In this document: piece after piece, positions 1-5,904 of the stretch
Position numbering within the stretch: the stretch's first letter is position 1
How the letters are laid out: every line of letters begins with the position of its first letter
Assembly: GCA_944391365.1 (NCBI GenBank)
Contig: CALXTH010000185.1
Span: 1 to 6,212, forward strand
Origin: an uncultured Alphaproteobacteria bacterium
Lineage (GTDB): Bacteria; Pseudomonadota; Alphaproteobacteria; RF32; CAG-239
Length of the DNA: 6,212 bases
Direction: 5' to 3'
Translations under genes and position numbers: made by a program
Notes under the pieces: generated by a model
Databases searched by the model: none
Told to the model about the DNA's origin: nothing
What the model saw: only the letters and a program-made list of their open reading frames with translations

Positions 1-897
1 GGGGCGAATACGCCGGATAATTCTTCAGGCGGGACACCGGGAGGCAGTGGCTCATCAGGCGGGGATAACGGCAATGGTGACGAGCCCGAATGGGAACTGG
101 ATAATAAGGAGCGGTGCAACAAAGAGGGATATGTGACAACCTCGTGTAATTCGGTTGAAAACCCCGTCAACTTCTGTCCTTATGATAACACTTATTTTGA
201 AAAATGCGTCTGTAAACCGGGGCTGGTCACCTGCACCAAACCTTACTACGGCGTGGGAGAAAGTTGCGGCGGAAAGTACGCCTCTTGTCAACTGGATAAT
301 CCACGCGCCTGCAAAGAGGACGGCTATACCAACACCTGTCCCGCCGGACAAAAACTCCGCAAAGACCAGCGTTGCCAATATGATAGTTCTTTCGGTATTT
401 GCTGCACCGAACATTGCCCGGCTTACAGTTCGACAACCGGATCTTATGGCTCGACCGGTTCCCAAGACGGCTGCGGCTATATGTGCTATTATACCTGCCA
501 AATCAATTGCCCGTCCGGAACCAGCACCACCAACCCCGGTGGTTGTGGCGGCTCAACCCGAAACGGATGTGGAAACAAAACATGCTACTATCCTTATAAG
601 TCCTGTTGTACCCCTTACAGTAATGAAACAGGATGTTCCTGTGGAACAACCTCCTGTTCAAACGGCTGCGGCGGAACCAGGACCTGTTGCAAATCTTGTC
701 CAAAACCTTCTTCGTCTTCAAGCTCAAGCAGCTCCTCTTCAAGCTCTTCCGGAAACGGCGGTTCCGGCGGTGGCTGTGGTCCGGGACAATGCTGTTTGGA
801 CCGTTTTACTTTTAAATCTCTGGGAGAAGTTGCTGATGCCTACCAATGTACCGTCGCTAAAGGTGGAAGCTGTTATCCTTGCGGCTATATGCGTTAA
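1..897 (+). CDS. Cysteine-rich, Ser/Gly-linker protein, probably exported (5' truncated)
   Basis: The frame is open from the first base, so the start lies outside the window; an in-frame GTG at 133 is inside the first Cys module and is not a credible start. The 298 visible residues contain 36 cysteines, an even number, suggesting extensive disulfide bonding and therefore export (inference). Residues 1-38 are a Gly/Ser/Asn low-complexity linker. Two related modules follow at about 39-71 and 104-139, each with C-x3-GY early, then a C-x-YD motif, then F-x2-C. Residues 140-236 are a Cys/Gly/Ser/Thr-rich stretch with several CC pairs. Residues 237-250 are 14 consecutive serines, then a Gly-rich hinge and a compact C-terminal Cys domain (258-298). 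I do not recognise the family. A surface or adhesin-like structural role is only a guess; the missing N-terminus would show whether it has a signal peptide or pilin-like anchor. A hairpin follows the stop. Confidence 0.75.
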   Translation, partial: GANTPDNSSGGTPGGSGSSGGDNGNGDEPEWELDNKERCNKEGYVTTSCNSVENPVNFCPYDNTYFEKCVCKPGLVTCTKPYYGVGESCGGKYASCQLDNPRACKEDGYTNTCPAGQKLRKDQRCQYDSSFGICCTEHCPAYSSTTGSYGSTGSQDGCGYMCYYTCQINCPSGTSTTNPGGCGGSTRNGCGNKTCYYPYKSCCTPYSNETGCSCGTTSCSNGCGGTRTCCKSCPKPSSSSSSSSSSSSSSGNGGSGGGCGPGQCCLDRFTFKSLGEVADAYQCTVAKGGSCYPCGYMR

Positions 898-904
898 CCT
901 ATCA

Positions 905-944
905 GAAAGAAACAAACCTCCACAGTAAAAAAACTGTGGAGGTT
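905..944 (-). terminator. Intrinsic terminator for the murF-def operon, possibly bidirectional
   Basis: A perfect 12-bp inverted repeat pairs 915-926 (AACCTCCACAGT) with 933-944 around a six-base A loop (six T on the minus strand). Reading the minus strand, the stem is followed by the T-rich tract TGTTTCTTTCT (914 down to 904), as expected for termination downstream of def. Reading the plus strand, an A-rich stretch precedes the stem but the tail is only CTTAGC, so termination of the cysteine-rich gene here is plausible but weaker. It lies between two convergent genes, where a shared terminator is expected. Confidence 0.8.
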
Positions 945-996
945 CTTAGCCTGTCAGTATAACGGAAAACAGAATAATTCCCGCCAACAAAATCTG

Positions 997-1512
997 TTAT
1001 TTTTTGTGCTCCCGTTCTTTGCTCATTTTTTTAAGCAGCATATTCCGCTTCAGCCGGCTTAAACGGTCAATATAAAGAATCCCGTCAAGATGATCCATCT
1101 CATGCTGAATAACAATGGCAAAAAAATCCTCGGCCAAAACCTCCTGCTCCTGCCCGTTATAATCCTGATAACGCACCCTGACTTTGGCAAAGCGCTCAAC
1201 CTCCGCCCGCTGCCCCGGAACAGAAAGACACCCTTCTTCTCCACAAACCCGCTCCTCCGAAGTCCAGATAATCTCCGGATTAACCATATAAACCGGATGC
1301 CCGGGATGTTCTTCATCCCGCTCATAATCAATCACCAGCATTCTTTTCAAAATACCAACCTGCGGCGCCGCCAAACCAACCCCGACCTCATGATACATTG
1401 TCTCCAACATATCATCCAACAGCCGACGCACCTCAGCATCAACTTTCTCAACCCGTTCCGCTTTCTGGTGCAAAATCGGATGCGGATATTCATATACTTT
1501 CAACTTGGTCAT
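997..1512 (-). CDS. def: Peptide deformylase
   Basis: Removes the formyl group from the N-terminal formyl-methionine of nascent proteins at the ribosome, using a bound metal ion (family knowledge). All three family motifs are present in 171 residues, a normal length: motif I GVGLAAPQ at 44-51, motif II EGCLS at 93-97, and motif III QHEMDH at 136-141. The metal ligands are therefore Cys95, His137 and His141, with Glu138 as the catalytic base. The C-terminus is a short Lys/Arg-rich helix. The ATG at 1512 is preceded by GGGAAG (minus strand, about 1516-1521). It is the last gene of the murF-nrdR-nusB-def operon, starting 20 nt after the nusB stop and followed about 50 nt downstream by a terminator. 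In many bacteria def is paired with fmt; no fmt is seen here. Confidence 0.97.
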   Translation of the reverse strand: MTKLKVYEYPHPILHQKAERVEKVDAEVRRLLDDMLETMYHEVGVGLAAPQVGILKRMLVIDYERDEEHPGHPVYMVNPEIIWTSEERVCGEEGCLSVPGQRAEVERFAKVRVRYQDYNGQEQEVLAEDFFAIVIQHEMDHLDGILYIDRLSRLKRNMLLKKMSKEREHKK

Positions 1513-1532
1513 ATTCTTCCCGTCTAAAAAAA

Positions 1533-2018
1533 CTAGCGGATTTCCTTCGCAATCTTGTCCAACAGGGCATTAACCATTTTCGGCTCTTTTTTTGAAAAAA
1601 AGGCATAAGCCAAATCAACATATTCCTTAATCAGAACAGTGACATCAACCCCCTGCGTATTGATTATCTCATAAATCGCACATAAAAGCAAGGCCTGTAA
1701 TGTTCCGTCCATCCGCTCAAAAGAATATCCCTCAGACAAATAGAGCGACAAAGACTTTTCCAACGCTTCTTTATTTTTCTGCACGCCACGGACAATCTCT
1801 TCAAAATAAGCCTTGTCCATACGGTTAACCTCAACCATCTCCTCCTGCTGCGTCTCCGCATCTTCATCAATCACATAGCGACCGATATTCCCGTCCTGAA
1901 AATCTTTCACCACCTGATCCACCGGCAGCTGCCCGAAAGCAATCATATAAGTTGCCTGCACGGCCGCCAAACGAGCCTCTGTCTTCATTTTTATCTTTTC
2001 TGAAACAAACTTTACCAT
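1533..2018 (-). CDS. nusB: Transcription antitermination factor NusB
   Basis: NusB binds the boxA sequence of rRNA leaders together with ribosomal protein S10 (NusE) and helps RNA polymerase read through rRNA operons (family knowledge). The 161-residue all-helical protein has the expected landmarks: the N-terminal ARLAAVQATYM helix (15-25), the central IVRGV segment (75-79), and the conserved C-terminal part with LLLCAIYEI (110-118), VLIKEYVDLA (128-137) and VNALLDKIAKEIR (149-161). The FFSKKEP segment resembles alphaproteobacterial versions. Another Met at residue 11 would give a protein starting just before the conserved helix, but the clear AGAGGG five bases before the 2018 ATG favours the longer form. 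The gene lies 15 nt after nrdR and 20 nt before def. Confidence 0.95.
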   Translation of the reverse strand: MVKFVSEKIKMKTEARLAAVQATYMIAFGQLPVDQVVKDFQDGNIGRYVIDEDAETQQEEMVEVNRMDKAYFEEIVRGVQKNKEALEKSLSLYLSEGYSFERMDGTLQALLLCAIYEIINTQGVDVTVLIKEYVDLAYAFFSKKEPKMVNALLDKIAKEIR

Positions 2019-2023
2019 ATCTG

Positions 2024-2029
2024 CCCTCT
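2024..2029 (-). promoter_or_regulatory. Shine-Dalgarno site that decides the nusB start
   Basis: On the minus strand AGAGGG ends five bases before the ATG at 2018, inside the 15-nt gap after the nrdR stop. The next in-frame ATG (1988) has only the AT-rich start of nusB upstream and no comparable site, so the 161-residue form is preferred. Confidence 0.7.
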
Positions 2030-2033
2030 TTAC

Positions 2034-2525
2034 TTATTCCTTAACTGCCTTATGCTCAAACTGCTCCGGCTTGGCCAAACGGTCAATCGTCTCCACAAAA
2101 TCCTCAAAATCTTTCACTTCGCGAAAATCCTTATAAACCGAAGCAAAACGAATATAAGCAATATGATCCAGCGTCGCCAAAGCATCCATCACATACTGCC
2201 CGATAACGCTGGAAGCAATCTCGCTTTCACCCGAAATCTCCAGCCGGCGCTGAATCGAATTAACAATTTTCTCCACTCTTTCTTCATCAACTGGTCGCTT
2301 ACGCACCGAAAGACTAATGGATCGCGCCAGCTTGTCCCGGTCAAAGGGAACTTTCTCGCCGTTGCGTTTCACCACAATCAGATCACGCAGCTGCACCCGC
2401 TCATAAGTCGTAAAGCGCGACCCGCATTCCGGACACTCGCGGCGCCGGCGGATCGCCGTATTATCATCGGCATTCCGGGAATCTTTAACCTGAGTGTCAT
2501 CACACCCGCAGAAAGGACATTTCAT
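2034..2525 (-). CDS. nrdR: Transcriptional repressor NrdR (ribonucleotide reductase regulator)
   Basis: NrdR senses dATP/ATP and represses ribonucleotide reductase genes by binding NrdR boxes (family knowledge). The 163-residue protein has an N-terminal zinc ribbon with ligands Cys3, Cys6, Cys31 and Cys34 (CPFC and CPEC), followed by the basic stretch IRRRRE that typifies its DNA-binding part. An ATP-cone covers about residues 46-136, including VVKRNG (51-56), FDRDKLARS (61-69) and the closing RFASVYKDF (126-134). Length and motif order are standard. The ATG at 2525 lies only 6 nt after the murF stop, and its Shine-Dalgarno GGGGAGG (minus strand 2535-2541) lies in the last murF codons, suggesting translational coupling. 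No nrdA/nrdB gene and no obvious NrdR box are visible in this window, so its targets are elsewhere. Confidence 0.97.
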   Translation of the reverse strand: MKCPFCGCDDTQVKDSRNADDNTAIRRRRECPECGSRFTTYERVQLRDLIVVKRNGEKVPFDRDKLARSISLSVRKRPVDEERVEKIVNSIQRRLEISGESEIASSVIGQYVMDALATLDHIAYIRFASVYKDFREVKDFEDFVETIDRLAKPEQFEHKAVKE

Positions 2526-2531
2526 TGGCCG

Positions 2532-3914
2532 TTACCTCCCCTTGTGTATCAGCGCTTCAGCCACCTGATATAATTTTGAAGAATATCTCGCTCCTTTTAT
2601 AAGGACAATATCATTATTTTGCAACAGGTTATTTAATAAAAATTCATCCAAACCGTCTTTATTTTCAAAATAATGCGCCTCTTTGCCGGAATCAAGCTGC
2701 ATCAGCATATCTTTCATCTCCGGACACACGCCGATGACAACATCCACATCGGCCTGCCGCAACGCCTGCCCGATTTCAATATGCTTTTCTTTCGACAAAT
2801 CACCCAGTTCGGCCATCTTTCCCAAAACCGCAATTTTCCGCCCGCCGTTTTTCCGCGGCATTTTTCCGAGACTTTCTATCGCCAAACGCATAGCCTCGGG
2901 CTGCCCGGAATAACTGTCATCAATCAAAACAAATGTCCCACCGGCCGGCAATTTGAGTTCATACTTCCGCCCCCGCCCCGGCAGCGCACCGAAATCTTTC
3001 AGCATAGCCGCCGCCTGTTCAATATCAAGACCGAGCTTGTCCGCCACACTCAACGTGCATAAGGCATTGCTGACATAATGTGCGCCGCTTTCCGGAAGCT
3101 CAAAACAAACCTTTTTGCCACCAACAACAGCTTTAACCTGACACCCGCCATTCTTAAGCAACACTTCCGGTTTGTTTGCCGAACCGAAAAGCACCACCTC
3201 GGCCCCCTTTGCCCCGGCACGCTCGGCCAAAAGCCCGGCATAATTTGCATCTCCGTTAATAACGGCAACCCCGTCATCCGGCAATCCGTCAAAAATCTCG
3301 GCTTTGGCTTCCGCTATTCCCTGAAGATTCTCAAAAAACTCAATATGCATCGGGTACACATTCGTCACCACCGCAATATCCGGCTTCACCCACGACGTCA
3401 AACGCTCAATCTCGCCTTTGGCGCTCATCCCCATCTCTATTACGGCATAATCCGCCGTCAGATTAAGATTGCAAAGTGTCTCCGGTACGCCGACCTGATT
3501 ATTATGATTCCCCTCAGTGGCACACACATCGGCAAACCGGCTCAAAACGAACTTGATTTCCTCTTTGGTTGTTGTCTTTCCCGCACTCCCGGTCAGCCCG
3601 ATAACCTTTCCCTTAAAACGCCCGCGATTATAAGCACCGATTCGCCCATAAGCCTCCAGCGTATCTGCCACCACAATCTGCCGTACGGCCGGCACATCCT
3701 TCAGCAACCGGGACACAATCGCAACCGGACACCCCTGTTCAATCACCTGTTTCACAAAATCATGCCCGTCAAACTTCTCTCCCTTTATCGCCACAAAAGC
3801 ACAGGTTTTATGAGCCTTGCGACTGTCGGTCACAATCTCCCGGATATCGGCATCCACCACACTGGACACAGAATAAACAATCTCCGCCAGCTTTTTAGAA
3901 TTAATAATTTCCAT
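2532..3914 (-). CDS. murF: UDP-N-acetylmuramoyl-tripeptide--D-alanyl-D-alanine ligase
   Basis: Cytoplasmic ATP-dependent ligase that adds D-Ala-D-Ala to UDP-MurNAc-tripeptide, completing the pentapeptide for peptidoglycan (family knowledge). The 460-residue protein has the three Mur-ligase domains. The N-terminal UDP-substrate domain contains VTDSRKA (28-34) and GEKFDGHDF (45-53). The ATPase domain has the P-loop GSAGKTTTKE (109-118), the TEGNHNNQVGVP signature (133-144), the acidic IEMGMS (159-164) and VVTNVYPMH (182-190). The C-terminal domain has GRGRKYEL, IDDSY (331-335), LGKMAELGDLSKEKH (364-378) and LIKGARYSSKL (438-448). One oddity: where MurF usually reads DD-S/A-YNANP, this one reads DDSYSGQP. 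The ATG at 3914 is preceded by GAGGAG (3918-3923). It is the first gene of a four-gene operon and has no other mur genes beside it. Confidence 0.96.
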   Translation of the reverse strand: MEIINSKKLAEIVYSVSSVVDADIREIVTDSRKAHKTCAFVAIKGEKFDGHDFVKQVIEQGCPVAIVSRLLKDVPAVRQIVVADTLEAYGRIGAYNRGRFKGKVIGLTGSAGKTTTKEEIKFVLSRFADVCATEGNHNNQVGVPETLCNLNLTADYAVIEMGMSAKGEIERLTSWVKPDIAVVTNVYPMHIEFFENLQGIAEAKAEIFDGLPDDGVAVINGDANYAGLLAERAGAKGAEVVLFGSANKPEVLLKNGGCQVKAVVGGKKVCFELPESGAHYVSNALCTLSVADKLGLDIEQAAAMLKDFGALPGRGRKYELKLPAGGTFVLIDDSYSGQPEAMRLAIESLGKMPRKNGGRKIAVLGKMAELGDLSKEKHIEIGQALRQADVDVVIGVCPEMKDMLMQLDSGKEAHYFENKDGLDEFLLNNLLQNNDIVLIKGARYSSKLYQVAEALIHKGR

Positions 3915-3962
3915 CGTCTCCTCATTTATATAATCATTGGGTCATGATACAAAACAAAAATA

Positions 3963-3990
3963 AATTTAGTGTTTAAAATAACACTTGCAA
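3963..3990 (-). promoter_or_regulatory. Candidate promoter for the murF-nrdR-nusB-def operon
   Basis: On the minus strand TTGCAA (3990-3985), a 16-bp spacer and TAAATT (3968-3963) resemble a housekeeping sigma-factor promoter, four of six bases matching at each element. It would start transcription near 3956, about 40 nt before the murF ATG. A TATA-like run closer to the gene (3924-3933) would put the transcript start on top of the Shine-Dalgarno site and is less likely. Prediction by eye only. Confidence 0.4.
3968..3985. promoter_or_regulatory. 18-bp perfect inverted repeat, candidate operator
   Basis: AGTGTT (3968-3973) and AACACT (3980-3985) are perfect reverse complements around a 6-bp AT centre (TAAAAT). 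The element fills the spacer of the predicted murF promoter and abuts the shared -35 element. Size and symmetry suit a dimeric regulator, which could affect both directions. I do not recognise a known regulator consensus; it lacks the arrangement of an NrdR box as I know it. Confidence 0.4.
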
Positions 3991-4012
3991 AACAAAATAG
4001 ATACGCTAAAAT
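3985..4012 (+). promoter_or_regulatory. Candidate promoter for the lipoprotein gene pair
   Basis: TTGCAA (3985-3990), a 16-bp spacer and TAAAAT (4007-4012, five of six consensus bases) would start transcription near 4019, leaving an AT-rich leader of about 37 nt. TTGCAA is its own reverse complement and can also serve the minus-strand promoter. A perfect TATAAT at 4049-4054 is too close to the ATG (4056) to serve this gene. Prediction by eye only. Confidence 0.45.
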
Positions 4013-4019
4013 TTTGTCC

Positions 4020-4033
4020 AATAATCTATTATT
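4020..4033. repeat. Short inverted repeat at the predicted transcript start
   Basis: AATAAT (4020-4025) and ATTATT (4028-4033) are perfect reverse complements separated by CT. The repeat begins at the predicted start point of the lipoprotein transcript. It may be an operator half-pair, but in such AT-rich DNA it could be chance. Confidence 0.25.
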
Positions 4034-4055
4034 AATCATTTAAATTGTTATAATT

Positions 4056-5111
4056 ATGAAACATCTTGGTATTATTTTGCTGATGTTAATAACTGTTTTG
4101 ACATCTTGCAATGGCAACAAAGAAAAAGAAACCCTTTCCGTCACCGAAGACACCGTCTTTGCTTTCGGAAACTTCACTTTGGACAAAGCGCTTTCTGCCG
4201 GCAACACCTTCGGCAACGGCAGCAGAATTGTCATAAATGACAATTCCGGCCGCCACGAATTCCGCTTCCGGGAAAAATATGATTTCGGCAGCTTCAACGG
4301 CACCGACATCACCCTGAAAGACGGCAGCAGAAGCATTCGGAAATTTGATGTTTACGAACTGGTCAGTTTCTCCGGCAGCCTCGCTCCAGCTGAAGATGTC
4401 AGAGGAATTGCACTGGAAAAGGCCGACGGCTCCGTTCTGACATTTCTGGTTTTCAAAGATTGTGCATTTAATGCCCGGCGCGGTGAAATAGCCTGTGAAA
4501 AAGGACGCACGCTAAACATTGACACCAACAGGCCTGAAATGTTTTCTTATGCTCTTGCGGCAACCCATCGTTTCAGTCAGACACGATTGTTTGTTCTGCC
4601 GCTGTACAGCCCGGAAAACGAACCTTCAGACGACCGGATAACACTATCTGAACCTCTGGAACCCAAAGAGTGCCTGAGCCCGTCCCGGGATTCGGTCATG
4701 CTGTTCCCCTGCCTTGGAGAACAACCCGAAATTACCTGCCGGGATATGAATGACGGCCGTTCGCTGATCACGGTAAAAAATGCCGCCGACAACGGAGAAG
4801 ACATAACCTTTTACGTTTCCGGCCGGTTCAATCACACCGCGGAAGCTGCTGAATTGTACAACACTGAACTTTACGTCAAAGAAGACTGGTCAAAAGTCAA
4901 CAACGTCAGGGGAACCGCCCTGTGTCTCGACAATGGCCGGATTTTGAACATTTTTCAGTTTGCGCAAAAACCTGAAACGCTCAAAAGCTACCGCATTGCG
5001 GCAAAACCGGTCTATATTCCGGAACCAACCGCACAAAGCAAAGTCCTCTTAAAAAACGGCGGCAAAACGCTTTTATACCGCATTTCTGCCGTTATCCCGG
5101 GCAATAGATGA
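4056..5111 (+). CDS. Predicted lipoprotein of unknown function with internal duplication
   Basis: I do not recognise this 351-residue family. The N-terminus is a lipoprotein signal: MKH, a hydrophobic core (about 4-15) and lipobox LTSC with Cys18 as the predicted lipidated residue. Residue +2 is Asn, not Asp, so by the enterobacterial rule outer-membrane sorting is more likely (inference). The rest is hydrophilic with beta-like alternation and no membrane span. Two halves resemble each other: VRGIALEKADG (115-125) then SYALAA (164-169), against VRGTALCLDNG (284-294) then SYRIAA (311-316). A weaker match links NGSRIVINDN (54-63) to DGRSLITVKN (233-242). This suggests tandem copies of a domain of roughly 130-160 residues. 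No Shine-Dalgarno sequence precedes the ATG; the start is chosen because it gives the full signal peptide. It is first of a two-gene unit. Confidence 0.8.
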   Translation: MKHLGIILLMLITVLTSCNGNKEKETLSVTEDTVFAFGNFTLDKALSAGNTFGNGSRIVINDNSGRHEFRFREKYDFGSFNGTDITLKDGSRSIRKFDVYELVSFSGSLAPAEDVRGIALEKADGSVLTFLVFKDCAFNARRGEIACEKGRTLNIDTNRPEMFSYALAATHRFSQTRLFVLPLYSPENEPSDDRITLSEPLEPKECLSPSRDSVMLFPCLGEQPEITCRDMNDGRSLITVKNAADNGEDITFYVSGRFNHTAEAAELYNTELYVKEDWSKVNNVRGTALCLDNGRILNIFQFAQKPETLKSYRIAAKPVYIPEPTAQSKVLLKNGGKTLLYRISAVIPGNR

Positions 5112-5132
5112 CAAAACAAAAAAATAACCCAA

Positions 5133-5696
5133 ATGAAAATGTTTATTATTTTGTTCAGTTTCCTGCTGGCCTGCGCGTCATGCAGTTTTTCTCCGAAAGT
5201 CGAAAAAATCAGCATCACCGGAGACACTATCATCATTTTTCGGACTCAGACAACCGAACCGCTCATGCACTATGCCCCGCTCAAAGACGGTGGATCCTGC
5301 CTGCATGTCGACAGCTTGTTTGAAAACGGCCGTTATGCCAGTAAAGAGTTTCTCTTTAGCGGACTATACAGCGAAATCGACAGCGTTATCAACCGCCTCG
5401 GCGTCAAAAAAACGCTCCGCAACGCCTCTGAAAAATATGATAAAAACACCAACCGGACCGACCCGCTGATTTATGCCTTGCAACTCAAACTACGAGGCAA
5501 AAGGGAAAGCTTTTGCATCATCCAATGGTGCAAACCGCTGGAAGGAGACTATACTTTGCGAATCAAAGACAGCTATCCGGCCAACGAAACCAGCCTGATT
5601 GTGATTATCGAGGCTGAATTTGCCAACGGATACAAAAAGGATTATCGTTATCAAATTCTGGGATTCTATCCCGACGATGAAAATCCGTATCTCTGA
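5133..5696 (+). CDS. Small predicted lipoprotein of unknown function
   Basis: I do not recognise this 187-residue protein. It begins with a short signal sequence (MK, hydrophobic core about 4-13). Two cysteines could be lipidated: Cys14 in LLAC, the better lipobox, or Cys17 in CASC. The mature part is mixed polar with beta-like segments (SITGDTIIIF, 27-36; SLIVIIEAEF near the C-terminus) and ends in an acidic DDENPYL. It begins 21 nt after the preceding lipoprotein gene and ends 4 nt before a strong terminator, so the two are probably co-transcribed and may act together in the envelope (inference). The upstream gap is A-rich with no Shine-Dalgarno site. ATG 5139 (residue 3) is an equally possible start that would keep the signal. 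An ATG at 5108 overlapping the previous stop opens another frame that lacks a signal and was not chosen. Confidence 0.75.
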   Translation: MKMFIILFSFLLACASCSFSPKVEKISITGDTIIIFRTQTTEPLMHYAPLKDGGSCLHVDSLFENGRYASKEFLFSGLYSEIDSVINRLGVKKTLRNASEKYDKNTNRTDPLIYALQLKLRGKRESFCIIQWCKPLEGDYTLRIKDSYPANETSLIVIIEAEFANGYKKDYRYQILGFYPDDENPYL

Positions 5697-5700
5697 TGTT

Positions 5701-5740
5701 ATAAAACCCGCAGCTTTCACCGGCCGCGGGTTTTATTTTT
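5701..5740 (+). terminator. Intrinsic terminator of the lipoprotein gene pair
   Basis: An 11-bp perfect stem pairs 5701-5711 (ATAAAACCCGC) with 5726-5736 (GCGGGTTTTAT) around a 14-nt loop, and T residues continue to 5740. It starts four bases after the stop at 5694-5696. The matching A-run on the upstream arm may allow weaker termination on the other strand too. Confidence 0.88.
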
Positions 5741-5760
5741 CCGTCTTTCTCCACCACACC

Positions 5761-5798
5761 CGTCATCGCGAGGCGGATTTATCCGCCGTGGCAATCCA
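5761..5798 (+). repeat. REP-like palindromic element, copy 1
   Basis: Begins CGTCATCGCGAGG (5761-5773) and ends GCAATCCA (5791-5798). The apical stem is GGCGGA (5772-5777) with TCCGCC (5782-5787). The outer arms ATCGC and GCAAT pair with one mismatch. The end motifs match copy 2 and the general CGTCATTGCGAGG...GCAATCC intergenic repeat type that I recall as common in many bacterial genomes. Confidence 0.7.
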
Positions 5799-5904
5799 TA
5801 AAAAAATAAATCTGCTGTCATGTTCGGGCTTGGAGTCGATAGTTGGGGAGAACGAGGCAAAGACGATGTTCGAGCCCTACGGGACGGAATTGCTTCCGGC
5901 AAAG

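Noticed and set aside
55..501. Minus-strand open frame of 148 codons with hydrophobic stretches opposite the cysteine-rich gene
   Set aside because: Its apparent hydrophobic character is the antisense reading of Gly/Ser/Cys-rich codons. It lies wholly inside the better supported plus-strand gene, whose cysteine spacing is clearly protein-like.
155..928. Plus-strand frame of 257 codons overlapping the cysteine-rich gene
   Set aside because: Pro/Ala/Val-rich frame-shifted reading of the same codons; it runs past the real stop into the terminator hairpin and shows no domain.
3078..3947. Plus-strand open frame of 289 codons opposite murF
   Set aside because: Antisense of a gene with full MurF motifs; His/Leu/Asn-rich composition with no recognisable domain, and it would run through the murF Shine-Dalgarno region.
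4049..4054. Perfect TATAAT two bases before... the lipoprotein start at 4056
   Set aside because: Transcription from it would begin inside the gene and remove the start codon and signal peptide, and no -35 element lies at a suitable distance. Likely chance in AT-rich DNA.
5108..5323. ATG overlapping the stop of the first lipoprotein gene, opening a 71-codon frame
   Set aside because: The ATGA overlap looked like translational coupling, but this frame has no signal peptide or domain and conflicts with the lipoprotein frame at 5133, which has both signal and full length.
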